The notes beneath the pieces were generated by a model. The model was not told the origin of the DNA. It was given only the letters and a program-made list of their open reading frames with translations, and ran no database searches. Shown in pieces: positions 1 through 7,961 of a stretch of 64,000 nt of DNA. Origin of the DNA: an uncultured Bacteroidota bacterium (lineage in GTDB: Bacteria; Bacteroidota; Bacteroidia; B-17B0; Aurantibacillaceae); assembly GCA_903893815.1 (NCBI GenBank), contig CAITNS010000010.1, forward strand, positions 1 through 64,000. Reading direction: 5' to 3'. A program made the position numbers and the translations under genes. Position 1 is the first letter of the stretch. Every line of letters starts with the position of its first letter.

Positions 1-74
1 TTGCCCGAACGAAATTGCTCAAGGGTCTTTTTCTTTAAAGCTTCATAATCGAAGCTGTCTTTTTTATTTTCCAT
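1..74 (-). CDS. IS256-family transposase, N-terminal fragment (window edge)
   Basis: Twenty-four codons are visible from the ATG at 74-72: the protein opens MENKKDSFDYEALKKKTLEQ followed by FRSG. The KKKTLEQ-FRSG segment is characteristic of the start of Mutator/IS256-type DDE transposases of Bacteroidota. The catalytic DDE domain lies beyond the window edge, so intactness cannot be judged. Family assignment is from recognition of the N-terminus, supported by the inverted-repeat-like end just upstream. Confidence 0.7.
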   Translation of the reverse strand, partial: MENKKDSFDYEALKKKTLEQFRSG

Positions 75-124
75 TTCTTAAACCGTGTGTTAAAGTTCTA
101 TTATTTTTTAACTTGACACAGTTT
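1..124 (-). mobile_element. end of an IS256-family insertion sequence (cut by window edge)
   Basis: Read on the minus strand, the segment begins with ACTGTGTCAAGTTAAAAAAT (complement of 104-123), which resembles terminal inverted repeats of Bacteroidota IS256-family elements. About 50 bases later a transposase reading frame begins and runs off the window. The element end is placed near 123-126; the exact boundary and target duplication cannot be fixed because the other end is outside the window. It lies immediately downstream of an antitoxin gene and seems to interrupt the following toxin gene. Identification rests on the N-terminal transposase sequence plus the terminal-repeat-like end. Confidence 0.7.
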
Positions 125-127
125 AAT

Positions 128-160
128 TTACATCCTCATTAGTAATTTATAGGAAGCCAT
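128..160 (-). pseudogene. truncated toxin gene remnant (RelE/ParE-like start)
   Basis: One base after the antitoxin stop codon an ATG opens a ten-codon frame, MASYKLLMRM, then a TAA at the edge of the IS end. RelE/ParE toxins of Bacteroidota often begin with a similar M-x-YKLL-x-(K/R) beta strand and start at or next to the antitoxin stop. I infer that this is the 5' end of the toxin gene, separated from the rest by the insertion sequence. Ten residues are too few to assign a family firmly. Confidence 0.4.
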
Positions 161-161
161 T

Positions 162-398
162 TTAGCTCGACAACTTTTGTTTTACACGCTTACGAACTTC
201 AGATAAGGTGTAGGCTTTCATTTTACCTGTTTTATATAAGGCAGATCTTTTAAGCACTTCTTTTTGCTGTTCTTCTGATAATAAACTTGTATTACTCTGA
301 CGATAAACTTCAAGTAATTTATAAACTACTTCAAGCACATTACTATCTGCTTCATCTATATATTGATGTACCTTACTACGAATGGCTGTTGTTGTCAT
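162..398 (-). CDS. antitoxin-like protein of a toxin-antitoxin pair
   Basis: A 78-residue, highly charged, mostly helical protein. Its first part (about residues 4-33) looks like the N-terminal helix region of the addiction-module proteins that precede RelE/ParE toxins in Bacteroidota. The C-terminal part is lysine/arginine rich, and the middle carries an LLSEEQQKEVLKR segment like the toxin-binding helices of such antitoxins. The toxin frame expected downstream is cut after ten codons by an insertion sequence, so the antitoxin may now be an orphan. No DNA-binding motif can be asserted from sequence alone; the assignment is by size, composition and context. Confidence 0.55.
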   Translation of the reverse strand: MTTTAIRSKVHQYIDEADSNVLEVVYKLLEVYRQSNTSLLSEEQQKEVLKRSALYKTGKMKAYTLSEVRKRVKQKLSS

Positions 399-580
399 AT
401 AAAAATGTAATATTATTTAAAGTTACTGAATATTTTTTGTATTACAAATTGCTAAACTGAAATTTAAAAAGCGCTGGAAGAATTAGCGTTGGCTTGAATT
501 ATAGTTTTGCTAAGAAGGAGAAGGATTAATTTTTTGCAACTACGAAGAATTGCATGTTATGAGTTGGTTATTGTTATTTT

Positions 581-1063
581 TTATTTAAAGAATTTTTTAT
601 AATCAGGATTGTCTGGAGTAATAACTACATAAATTGTATCAATAACTTTTCCCGAATTTTTTTGCTGTTGATTTCCATTAAAAGCGTTTCCAAAATTCTT
701 TTCAAGTACTTCTACTTTGGTAATAAAATGACTGGTTTCACCTCTGTTACTAAACCAATTTTTGCCAGCCGTTTCATGATAAACTAATTTTACCTTCCAA
801 CCATATTGAGCTGCTGAATCAAGCTTTGTAATTATTTGTTGGTCTGGTTTATCATTATCAATTGAAAAATCAAAAGGAACACTACTATTCATTCCTGTTT
901 GAGTTACGTTTAAATGACCTTCCCAGCTTTTCCAAATTAAACCTGTTTCTGAAAATTGTGTAATTACTCCAATTCTTTCGCCATTTGAGTAATTCTCACT
1001 ACAACTTGATAAAAGAATTATACATGAGCATATTAAAACTGAAACACTTTTCACTTTTTTCAT
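581..1063 (-). CDS. exported lipoprotein, unknown function
   Basis: I choose the ATG at 1063 (160 residues), because it is followed at once by a lipoprotein signal peptide: KK, a hydrophobic core VSVLICSCIILL and the lipobox LSSC. The frame extends upstream to 1141, but that adds a charged segment unlike a signal peptide. The mature part begins YSNGERIGVITQFSETG followed by a WKSWEGHL stretch. I recognise this pattern from small Bacteroidota envelope proteins, some of which carry a misleading 6-phosphogluconate dehydrogenase label. No catalytic motif is visible. The gene stands alone, about 200 bases downstream of the gldH 3' end, in the same orientation. Confidence 0.65.
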   Translation of the reverse strand: MKKVKSVSVLICSCIILLSSCSENYSNGERIGVITQFSETGLIWKSWEGHLNVTQTGMNSSVPFDFSIDNDKPDQQIITKLDSAAQYGWKVKLVYHETAGKNWFSNRGETSHFITKVEVLEKNFGNAFNGNQQQKNSGKVIDTIYVVITPDNPDYKKFFK

Positions 1064-1260
1064 TTCTTTGATTTTTATATTTCCTACTCTTATGGCTTTT
1101 TGGAATACGCCCCGTTTTTTCATGTGAGTTCTGGTCTCCACTTTTTGAATTGCAATTTTTAAAACTTGCCCATAACGGTTACAGATGATTTTATCGCCCC
1201 AAGCGATCCGAATACTGTATATTGGAGTAGTTTTATCATCCCTAGTAGTTAAGCAAAAAA

Positions 1261-1731
1261 TTACTCAACCTTCTCAATCACCATTCCAAAATCTAAAATT
1301 AATGGTAATGGATTAGTGCGCATGCCTTGCTCAAACGTAAAGGTGTATTTACCAGCTTGAGGAAAAATTAAATTTTGTTTCAAAGGAATTTTATTGTCCC
1401 ATAAATCGCCTGCACCATCGCCTTGCCATTCGCCTTTTTTATTAGCCAACAAACATTCTAAGGTATCAACCGATATTTTGCCATTAGGATAAGTAGTGGT
1501 TAAAAACACAAAGAGGTTACTAAACGGATAAGAATCGGCATGACGCAACGTTAAAAACACATTGTGATAGGGTTTGTTATCTGCAATATCAACAGTGTAG
1601 GTTAATTTGTTTTCTGTTTTCCAGCCTTCTTCAGGTATTTTTGTGTACTCGCTAAACACTACATTTTTGTTGCAGCTTGCAAATAAAACACTTAACAAAC
1701 AAAAGCTTGCTAGCATAAAAAAATTACGCAT
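1261..1731 (-). CDS. gldH: gliding motility lipoprotein GldH
   Basis: GldH is an outer-envelope lipoprotein required for gliding in Flavobacterium and found with the T9SS/gliding machinery. The start at 1731 gives 156 residues with a signal peptide (MRNFFMLASFCLLSVLFAS) and lipobox cysteine (about residue 20). The family features seen are VFSEYTKIPEEGW near the mature N-terminus, a central NLFVFLTTTYPNG beta segment, the DTLE motif, and a GKYTFTFEQGMR stretch near the end. The start codon overlaps the last 8 bases of the upstream RicT-like gene, so translation is probably coupled. An upstream in-frame ATG at 1818 would add a signal-less extension inside the neighbour and is rejected. Confidence 0.85.
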   Translation of the reverse strand: MRNFFMLASFCLLSVLFASCNKNVVFSEYTKIPEEGWKTENKLTYTVDIADNKPYHNVFLTLRHADSYPFSNLFVFLTTTYPNGKISVDTLECLLANKKGEWQGDGAGDLWDNKIPLKQNLIFPQAGKYTFTFEQGMRTNPLPLILDFGMVIEKVE

Positions 1732-3151
1732 TACTGTTACCATCTGGTTTAGGTTTTGGTTTATGATTGTGAACTGGTTTCTTATGTTGTGGTTTTGGTC
1801 CTTGCCCTTGTTGCGCATTTTTTTGCGGCGGTTGTTTTAAAGGACCATTGTTCTGTTGTTTATTTTGATTAGGATTTTGCGGTTTGTTTTGGTTAGGGTT
1901 TTGTGGTTTGTGTTGCTGAATTGGTCTTTCCTTAACCTCCGCATTATTTTTGGCACCCTCTGCTTGTGGCTTTTGGTTTGGATTTGGTTTACGATTATTA
2001 TTGTTGTGTTTTGGTTTGTTATTATTGTTTTTCTTTTTTAAACTATCAAAACGCGTTAACGAGTCTTGACCAACTACATTTTCGTAATCAGGTTGTTTTA
2101 CAATTTCTAATTCTTTAAACTGTTTTGGTTCTAATAAGTCGGCAGGTTTAATGTTTTCTGCATTTAGTTTAAAAATTTCTTTCGTACGTGCTATCGATAA
2201 AGGAATAAATACATCTGGTTCGCTGGTATAACTCCACCAAATCACACGTTTAAAAATATCGGTCTTTTGATGAAATGCAAAACCTTTCTCTGTAGCTAAA
2301 CGTCGGTTATCAATTTCAGGAAATTCTTTTAAGGCATCCTGGTAACTATCTAACTCGTAATTTAAGCAACATTTTAATTTACCGCATTGTCCCGCTAACT
2401 TTAATGGATTCAACGATAGTTGCTGGTAACGAGCTGCTGAAGTAGAAACCGTTCTAAAATCATTTAACCAAGTTGAGCAACACAATTCTCTTCCGCATGA
2501 ACCAATGGCACCTAAACGAGCTGCCTCTTGTCGCGCACCAATTTGACGCATTTCAATACGCACTTTAAAGGTATCGGCCATTACTTTAATTAATTCTCTA
2601 AAGTCCACACGACCATCGGCTGTGTAATAAAACACAGCTTTACTTTTATCGCCTTGGTATTCTACGTCACTAATTTTCATTTGCAAGCCAAGTTTTAGAG
2701 CTAGTGTTCTCGATTTAAACATCGATTCCACTTCTAAAGCTTGTGCTTCTTTCCACTTATCAATATCTTGTTGTTTAGCCTTGCGATATATTTTTTTAAT
2801 TTCTTCGCTCGCGTAATTAATATTTTTCTTTTTTAACTGAAGTCGCACTAATTCACCTGTAATAGACACTACGCCAATGTCATGTCCTGGCGAAGATTCC
2901 GTAGCCACAATATCGCCAACGTTTAAGGTTAAATTATTGACGTTACGGTAAAATTCTTTTCGCGAATTTTTAAAGCGAACTTCAACAACGTCGCATGGTG
3001 CTTGACCTTCAGGCAAACTCATGTTTCCTAACCAGTCAAATACATTTAGTTTATTGCAGCCACCACCAGTGCCGCATGAACCATTGTTGTTACATCCTGC
3101 GGGGATTCCGCCATTTTTATCATCTCCTGTAGAGCAGGTACCACATGCCAT
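1724..3151 (-). CDS. PSP1-domain protein, RicT/YaaT-like
   Basis: A 475-residue protein with three parts. The N-terminus (1-35) is rich in Cys, Gly and Asn. A PSP1 domain (about 55-290) carries the conserved cysteine clusters IGSCGRELCCSTW and LAGQCGKLKCCLNYE, which in RicT proteins belong to an Fe-S-binding set. A low-complexity tail (about 375-475) is made of Lys, Asn, Gln and Pro, with NPNQNKPQ repeats. In Firmicutes RicT works with RicA/RicF in RNA processing and sporulation/biofilm control; the Bacteroidota role is not established. In gliding Bacteroidota I have seen this gene next to gldH, as here. The tail is probably disordered and could bind nucleic acid, which is inference. Confidence 0.8.
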   Translation of the reverse strand: MACGTCSTGDDKNGGIPAGCNNNGSCGTGGGCNKLNVFDWLGNMSLPEGQAPCDVVEVRFKNSRKEFYRNVNNLTLNVGDIVATESSPGHDIGVVSITGELVRLQLKKKNINYASEEIKKIYRKAKQQDIDKWKEAQALEVESMFKSRTLALKLGLQMKISDVEYQGDKSKAVFYYTADGRVDFRELIKVMADTFKVRIEMRQIGARQEAARLGAIGSCGRELCCSTWLNDFRTVSTSAARYQQLSLNPLKLAGQCGKLKCCLNYELDSYQDALKEFPEIDNRRLATEKGFAFHQKTDIFKRVIWWSYTSEPDVFIPLSIARTKEIFKLNAENIKPADLLEPKQFKELEIVKQPDYENVVGQDSLTRFDSLKKKNNNNKPKHNNNNRKPNPNQKPQAEGAKNNAEVKERPIQQHKPQNPNQNKPQNPNQNKQQNNGPLKQPPQKNAQQGQGPKPQHKKPVHNHKPKPKPDGNSNA

Positions 3152-3197
3152 ATTATATATATTTAGTAGTTTTTACTTTCTTGTCACTTGAGCTGTT

Positions 3198-3229
3198 ACA
3201 CTGAGCTTAGTCGAAGTGTTAGTCGAGAA
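3198..3229 (+). repeat. dispersed intergenic repeat (ACTGAGCnnAGTCGAAGT type), copy 1
   Basis: The core CTGAGC-TT-AGTCGAAGTGTTAGTCGAGAA is nearly identical to 14361-14392; shorter copies lie at 27758-27780 (reverse orientation) and 47366-47382. The repeat sits between the divergently transcribed RicT-like gene and the short-chain dehydrogenase. I know this type of sequence as a common short repeat in Bacteroidota intergenic regions; its function is unknown. Confidence 0.8.
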
Positions 3230-3373
3230 GCAAAAACTAGAACATTAAACTTAATTTTCTCAAAAAAGAGTTGGATAAATATACTTAATATTTTACATCA
3301 TTTTTTGACTGAAGTAAACTTTTATACACGACTACTTTTTTATATTTATCTTTACCAAATATATAAACACATT

Positions 3374-4123
3374 ATGATCGCATTAATTACAGGAGCAACT
3401 TCGGGTATAGGAAAATCAACCGCTTTGGAGTTTGCTAAACACGGATATAATTTAATAATTACAGGTAGAAGGCAAGAGCGCCTTGCAGAATTGAAAGTAG
3501 CCTTAGTAAAAGACTTTAAAATTAATGTGTTAGAATTATGTTTTGATGTTCGTGATGAAAAACAAGTGGCTGATGCTATTAATTCTATTCCATCAGATTT
3601 TAAAGCAATTGATGTGTTGGTTAATAATGCAGGTTTAGCAGCAGGTTTGTCAACTATTCAGGATGGAAAAATCAACCACTGGGAACAAATGATTGATACT
3701 AATATCAAAGGTTTGTTGTATGTCACAAAACATATTTCTCAAATCATGATTCAAAATAAAAAAGGCCACATTATCAATATTGGTTCTATTGCAGGAAAAG
3801 AAGTATACGCTAATGGAAATGTGTATTGCGCTACCAAACATGCAGTTGACGCCTTAAACAAAGGAATGCGTATTGATTTATTACCTCACGGCATCAAAGT
3901 TTCGGCAGTAAATCCTGGCATGGTAGAAACCGAATTTAGTATTGTGCGTTTTGATGGAGATGAAGAACGTGCTAAGAAAGTGTATGAAAACATTGTGCCT
4001 TTAAAACCAGAAGATATTGCCGAAACCATTTATTGGATGGCATCTCGCCCAGCGCATGTTAATATTAATGACATTTTAATTATGCCAAGCATTCAGGCAA
4101 ATTCCACTACAGTATTGAGGTAG
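3374..4123 (+). CDS. short-chain dehydrogenase/reductase (YdfG-like)
   Basis: An NAD(P)-dependent oxidoreductase of 250 residues from the ATG at 3374, where the Rossmann strand MIALITGATSGIGKS begins. An upstream in-frame extension to 3188 is repeat-derived and is not used. Visible motifs are the TGxxxGIG cofactor loop (residues 7-13), the NNAG motif (about 87-90), a catalytic Ser (IGSIAG) and the YCATK catalytic Tyr-Lys pair. The C-terminal PEDIAETIYWMASRPAHVN segment resembles YdfG-type 3-hydroxy acid dehydrogenases (serine/allo-threonine class), but the substrate cannot be fixed. The gene is monocistronic and convergent with the peroxidase gene. Confidence 0.85.
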   Translation: MIALITGATSGIGKSTALEFAKHGYNLIITGRRQERLAELKVALVKDFKINVLELCFDVRDEKQVADAINSIPSDFKAIDVLVNNAGLAAGLSTIQDGKINHWEQMIDTNIKGLLYVTKHISQIMIQNKKGHIINIGSIAGKEVYANGNVYCATKHAVDALNKGMRIDLLPHGIKVSAVNPGMVETEFSIVRFDGDEERAKKVYENIVPLKPEDIAETIYWMASRPAHVNINDILIMPSIQANSTTVLR

Positions 4124-4138
4124 CCTTCTCATCCCCAA

Positions 4139-4188
4139 CCCTTTTCCCGTTGGAGAAGGGAGTGCTTCCCTCTCCCTGAGGGAGAGGG
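4139..4188. repeat. tandem GC-rich hairpins between convergent genes
   Basis: There are two adjacent hairpins. 4139-4147 pairs with 4152-4160 (CCCTTTTCC / GGAGAAGGG, one mismatch), and 4168-4176 pairs perfectly with 4180-4188 (CCCTCTCCC, loop TGA, GGGAGAGGG). Flanking TCATCCCCAACCC and GGGATTGAGGGTGAGG are also roughly complementary, so the whole 4127-4201 block can fold as a larger cruciform. It is strikingly GC rich for this DNA and lies between two converging genes. It may act as a bidirectional terminator, although there is no T-tract. Confidence 0.7.
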
Positions 4189-4204
4189 ATTGAGGGTGAG
4201 GGAA

Positions 4205-4768
4205 TTACTTTCCCTCAATCCAATTCACAATCTTATCGCAATTTGGACTTTTAAAGGAGTTAACATTACCAACTAAAAAGCCATTTTCATCAATCATATA
4301 TTTTTGAAAGTTCCATTTCACAGAACTACTTTCTACACCATTTTTATCTTTAGAAGTTAACCAATTATAAATATCACAAATGCTATTGCCTTTCACATCT
4401 ACTTTTTCCATCATTGGAAATGTTACTCCGTAGTTTCTGGTACAAAACGATTTGATGTCGGAACTGCTTCCTGGCTCTTGATTTCCAAACTGATTACATG
4501 GGAATCCAACAATCACAAAATTTTTATCCTTGTACTTTTCATATAAAGCTTCTAAGTCTTTGTACTGGGGAGTGAATCCGCACTTGGAGGCAGTATTCAC
4601 TATTAGAATCTTTTTGCCTTTAAATGAAGAAAGGCTAACTTCATCACCGTCAATGTTTTTTGCTCTAAACTGATGAATAGATGAAGTAGGAGTTCCTTTT
4701 CGGCCAATAAAGGCGTACAAAATTACCGCTAATGAAATGAGCAATATGAGAACGACTAGTTTATTCAT
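4205..4768 (-). CDS. glutathione peroxidase-family thiol peroxidase, membrane anchored
   Basis: A 187-residue peroxidase reducing hydroperoxides, probably with thioredoxin-type donors rather than glutathione. Residues 1-22 form a hydrophobic N-terminal segment without a clear cleavage site, suggesting a membrane anchor facing the periplasm. The catalytic tetrad is visible: peroxidatic Cys63 (NTASKCGFTPQY), Gln93 (FPCNQFG), Trp152 and Asn153 (VKWNFQKYMID). Cys109 in FCTRNYGV matches the resolving cysteine of the thioredoxin-dependent class. The gene is divergent from the CHU_C protein gene at 4855 and convergent with the dehydrogenase. Confidence 0.9.
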   Translation of the reverse strand: MNKLVVLILLISLAVILYAFIGRKGTPTSSIHQFRAKNIDGDEVSLSSFKGKKILIVNTASKCGFTPQYKDLEALYEKYKDKNFVIVGFPCNQFGNQEPGSSSDIKSFCTRNYGVTFPMMEKVDVKGNSICDIYNWLTSKDKNGVESSSVKWNFQKYMIDENGFLVGNVNSFKSPNCDKIVNWIEGK

Positions 4769-4793
4769 TTAGCAGGGTTTAAAGATGTAGATA

Positions 4794-4828
4794 TTTGATT
4801 ACTAATTAATTAATTATTATTATGTTTG
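4794..4828 (+). promoter_or_regulatory. putative Bacteroidota-type promoter for the 4855 gene
   Basis: A perfect TAnnTTTG -7 box (TATGTTTG, 4821-4828) is preceded by TTTG at 4794-4797, 23 bases away, slightly longer than the usual spacing. The start codon lies 26 bases after the -7 box. This is a consensus match only. Confidence 0.5.
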
Positions 4829-4854
4829 AATCTTGAACCTAAAACAAAAATCAT

Positions 4855-7800
4855 ATGAAAAAGTTTAGATTAGTATTTGCATTGTTATTTGCGCTTACAA
4901 TTGTTAAAGCACAAACTATTTTAACAACTGAGCAAAATTACCAAAATTTAAAAGCAAACGGACAATTAATTCCAACTGCTAATTATAAAATGGTTAATAG
5001 CCCTGCTAATGCAGGTTCAATATCTAATAATCCAAAAGTTGCTGATGTTACTTTAAGTGCAGCATCGGCTGCTAAAACTAGTAGTGCAGGTGCTTGCCAG
5101 TGTATGGTGCCAGTTGACCCTACATTTACATTGGTTCCTATGAGCGGTTATACATCACCGTACAGAAATGATGATGGATCGTCAAACTCAATTCCTTTAG
5201 GATTTAGTTTTTGTTTTTACGGAACTACTTACAATAGTTTATTTATTAATAATAATGGTAATGTATCGTTTGGTAGTTCATATTCTACATTTAGTTCAAA
5301 CTCATTTCCTGATCCAAGTTTTGTAATGATTGCTCCTTTTTGGGGAGATGTTGATACAAGGGGTGCGGCTAGTGGTTTAGTGTATTTTAAACAAACCGCA
5401 ACGTCTTTAATTGTAAAATGGAGTAATGTTGGTTACTATAGTTCAATGACAGATAAATTAAACGATTTCCAATTAATTTTAACAGATGGTTCTGATCCAT
5501 TATTGCCAAACGGAAATAATATTGCCTTCTGTTATGGTGATATGCAATGGACAACAGGTTCGGCATCTCAAGGTGTTGGTGGCTTTGGAGGTGTTCCATC
5601 TACAGTTGGTGTAAATAAAGGAGATGGTGTAAATTTCGTTCAAATTGGCCGTTTTGATCAAGCGGGTATTTCTTATGATGGTCCTTATGGTTTAAATGAT
5701 GGTATTTCATTTTTAGACAATAAATCGTATTTCTTTAACTCTTGTGGTACAAATAATAACTTACCTCCAATTATTCAAGATGCAACTGGTGGAGGTTCTG
5801 CTTGTGGAGATACGATAAGAATTTGTTCGTTAGGAGATACGCTTGTTTATACAACTACTTTCTTGGCTCCAGAAAGTACACAATCTATCACAGTAAGTGG
5901 AAGTGCTCCAACTTTAGGCGCAAATTTTCAGCCATTAGGTGTTACTACAACTTCTGCAGGAACTACAACGTATGCTTGGATGGTGGTAGCTAGTCCAACA
6001 TTAACAGGAGTTCATACTGTAATAGTAACTGGTACAGATAATGGAACCCCACCTTTATCATCATCAGCCACTTATTTTATTAAAATCGAAAATTTAACTG
6101 TTCCGCAACCGTCTATCGTTTCTTCGCCAGCAGGCACAGTTTGTGCTTCACCTGGCGCAACTTTAACAGTATCCAATTGCGCAGCTTTTGATAATGTGTA
6201 TTGGAGTAATGGTGCCAATGGCTGCTCAACCGCGGCTAATACAACAGGTGTATATTTTGTTACTGTTAAAAAGTTCGGATGTTTTAAGTCTTCTTCCGAT
6301 TCTATTTTTGTATTCCCTAATCCGATTCCAGTAGTATTTGGCCCATTAAATTATTGTGCACCAGCTACTAGCACCACTTTATCTTTAAACCCTCCAACAG
6401 CGGGCATGGCGGCATATGCTACTTATACTTGGTCGCCTGGCCCTATTAATACAGCAACAGCAGCATTAACAGGTGGCGTAAAAACTGTTACTGTAACTGA
6501 TGTTAATGGTTGCTCGGGTTCTACAACATTTACAATATCTACTACATCACCAACTGTTGGTATTACAGCTAATCCAGCTTCTATTTGCGGCACAGGAACT
6601 TCTACATTAACAGCTTCAATTTCTGGTGCAACCAGTTATAGTTGGTCAAATGTAGCAACAGCTCAAACAACAACGGTTAATGTTGGCGGTGTCTATTCAG
6701 TAACGGTATCCGCTAATAATTGTGTTTCAACGGCATCAATCAATGTTTCTATTAATCCGACTCCAACAGTTGTAATTCCAGCTAACGTTGGTATATGTTC
6801 AGGTTCTAGTGCAACCGTTGCGGTGGTTTCTTTTTCGCCAATTGGTGCTTATACTTACACATGGAGCAATGGTTCAAATGCAAGTTCTTTAACCATTTCT
6901 ACTGCAACGGTGTTAACCTTACAAGTAACTAATAATGCTTCTGGATGCGTGAGTGCTATTTCTAATTCATGTAACGTAGTTACTGCGGCAAACCCTACAG
7001 TGGCAATGTCTGCTACACCAATTATATTCTGTAATGGTTCAAATGCAACATTAACACCAACAGTTACAGGTGGCCAAACAGCTTATACGTATTCTTGGAC
7101 TCCTTCTGTTTTAGGAACGGCATCTACAGCAACAACATCTAACCAAGGAGTTTATTCGGTTTTAGTACGTGATGCAAACTTATGTGTGGGTACTGCAACA
7201 GTAGCAACGGTTAAATCTACGCCATCTGTTACATTATCTTCTCCAGATTTAGTTATCTGTCCTAATGATTGTTCTGAAATTACAGCAGTAGGAACATCGT
7301 CTTTTGCCCCATTTACTTATGCTTGGTCAAATGATAATGCTTTTATTGGCGATTCAACTCTAATGTGTTCGTCTGGGATAGTTACTGTTACATTTACTGA
7401 TGCGCAAGGTTGTGTAGCAACTAATACAATTACTGTTGTGGATGATGTAATACCAGTGGCAAGTTTCACTTCTACACCTCCATCACCAGTTACACCAACT
7501 GTATTAATTGATTTTACAAGCACATCAACTATTGCTACTGGCTCTATTACAAGTTCGGTTTGGACTTTTGGAGATGGTAATGGATCAAGTGGTGTAAATG
7601 TGAATCATGCTTATATTACAGCTGGAACTTTCCCAATTGTATTAACGGTAACAGGTTCAAACGGATGTGCAAGTTCTTACACTGTCAATTATATTGTAGA
7701 TGCTGTATTGGAAATTCCAAATGTGTTTACTCCAAATGGAGATGGCGCTAATGATTTTTTAAAGTTTAAGAATTTAGAAGTGCTTGGAAGCAACAACTTA

Positions 7801-7959
7801 ACAATTTTTAACCGTTGGGGTAAAAAGATATTTGAACAGGATAACTATAAAAATGATTGGAACGGCGGCGGATATAATGATGGCACGTATTTCTTCATAT
7901 TAAGTGTTCCTATGGCTACACCTAATATTTATAAAGGATATGTGCAATTGATGCGATAA
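4855..7959 (+). CDS. T9SS-secreted NIDO-like/PKD protein with CHU_C C-terminal domain
   Basis: A 1034-residue surface or secreted protein. Order: signal peptide (1-20, ending VKAQ); an extracellular-type domain at about 90-300 that resembles a nidogen (NIDO) domain (IPLGFSFCFYG, NGNVSFG, IAPFWGDVDTR, LNDFQLIL); several Ig/adhesin-like Thr/Ser-rich modules (about 310-865); a PKD domain (about 868-945, VWTFGDGNGSSG with Asn-His-Ala-Tyr); and the gliding-motility-associated CHU_C domain (about 950-1034, PNVFTPNGDGANDF, FNRWGKKIFE, YNDGTYFFIL). CHU_C is a T9SS export and anchoring signal. The likely role is adhesion or matrix binding; the ligand is unknown. The gene has its own promoter and ends before the ccm run. 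Confidence 0.85.
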   Translation: MKKFRLVFALLFALTIVKAQTILTTEQNYQNLKANGQLIPTANYKMVNSPANAGSISNNPKVADVTLSAASAAKTSSAGACQCMVPVDPTFTLVPMSGYTSPYRNDDGSSNSIPLGFSFCFYGTTYNSLFINNNGNVSFGSSYSTFSSNSFPDPSFVMIAPFWGDVDTRGAASGLVYFKQTATSLIVKWSNVGYYSSMTDKLNDFQLILTDGSDPLLPNGNNIAFCYGDMQWTTGSASQGVGGFGGVPSTVGVNKGDGVNFVQIGRFDQAGISYDGPYGLNDGISFLDNKSYFFNSCGTNNNLPPIIQDATGGGSACGDTIRICSLGDTLVYTTTFLAPESTQSITVSGSAPTLGANFQPLGVTTTSAGTTTYAWMVVASPTLTGVHTVIVTGTDNGTPPLSSSATYFIKIENLTVPQPSIVSSPAGTVCASPGATLTVSNCAAFDNVYWSNGANGCSTAANTTGVYFVTVKKFGCFKSSSDSIFVFPNPIPVVFGPLNYCAPATSTTLSLNPPTAGMAAYATYTWSPGPINTATAALTGGVKTVTVTDVNGCSGSTTFTISTTSPTVGITANPASICGTGTSTLTASISGATSYSWSNVATAQTTTVNVGGVYSVTVSANNCVSTASINVSINPTPTVVIPANVGICSGSSATVAVVSFSPIGAYTYTWSNGSNASSLTISTATVLTLQVTNNASGCVSAISNSCNVVTAANPTVAMSATPIIFCNGSNATLTPTVTGGQTAYTYSWTPSVLGTASTATTSNQGVYSVLVRDANLCVGTATVATVKSTPSVTLSSPDLVICPNDCSEITAVGTSSFAPFTYAWSNDNAFIGDSTLMCSSGIVTVTFTDAQGCVATNTITVVDDVIPVASFTSTPPSPVTPTVLIDFTSTSTIATGSITSSVWTFGDGNGSSGVNVNHAYITAGTFPIVLTVTGSNGCASSYTVNYIVDAVLEIPNVFTPNGDGANDFLKFKNLEVLGSNNLTIFNRWGKKIFEQDNYKNDWNGGGYNDGTYFFILSVPMATPNIYKGYVQLMR

Positions 7960-7961
7960 AA

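Noticed and set aside
1064-1260. Possible RNA gene or repeat near GCCCATAACGGTTACAG
   Set aside because: No cloverleaf, no stable stem and no coding frame were found; it reads as ordinary intergenic sequence, perhaps a repeat remnant.
3188-3373. Upstream extension of the short-chain dehydrogenase frame
   Set aside because: The extra 62 residues derive partly from the dispersed repeat and have no coding character; the Rossmann strand starts at the ATG at 3374.
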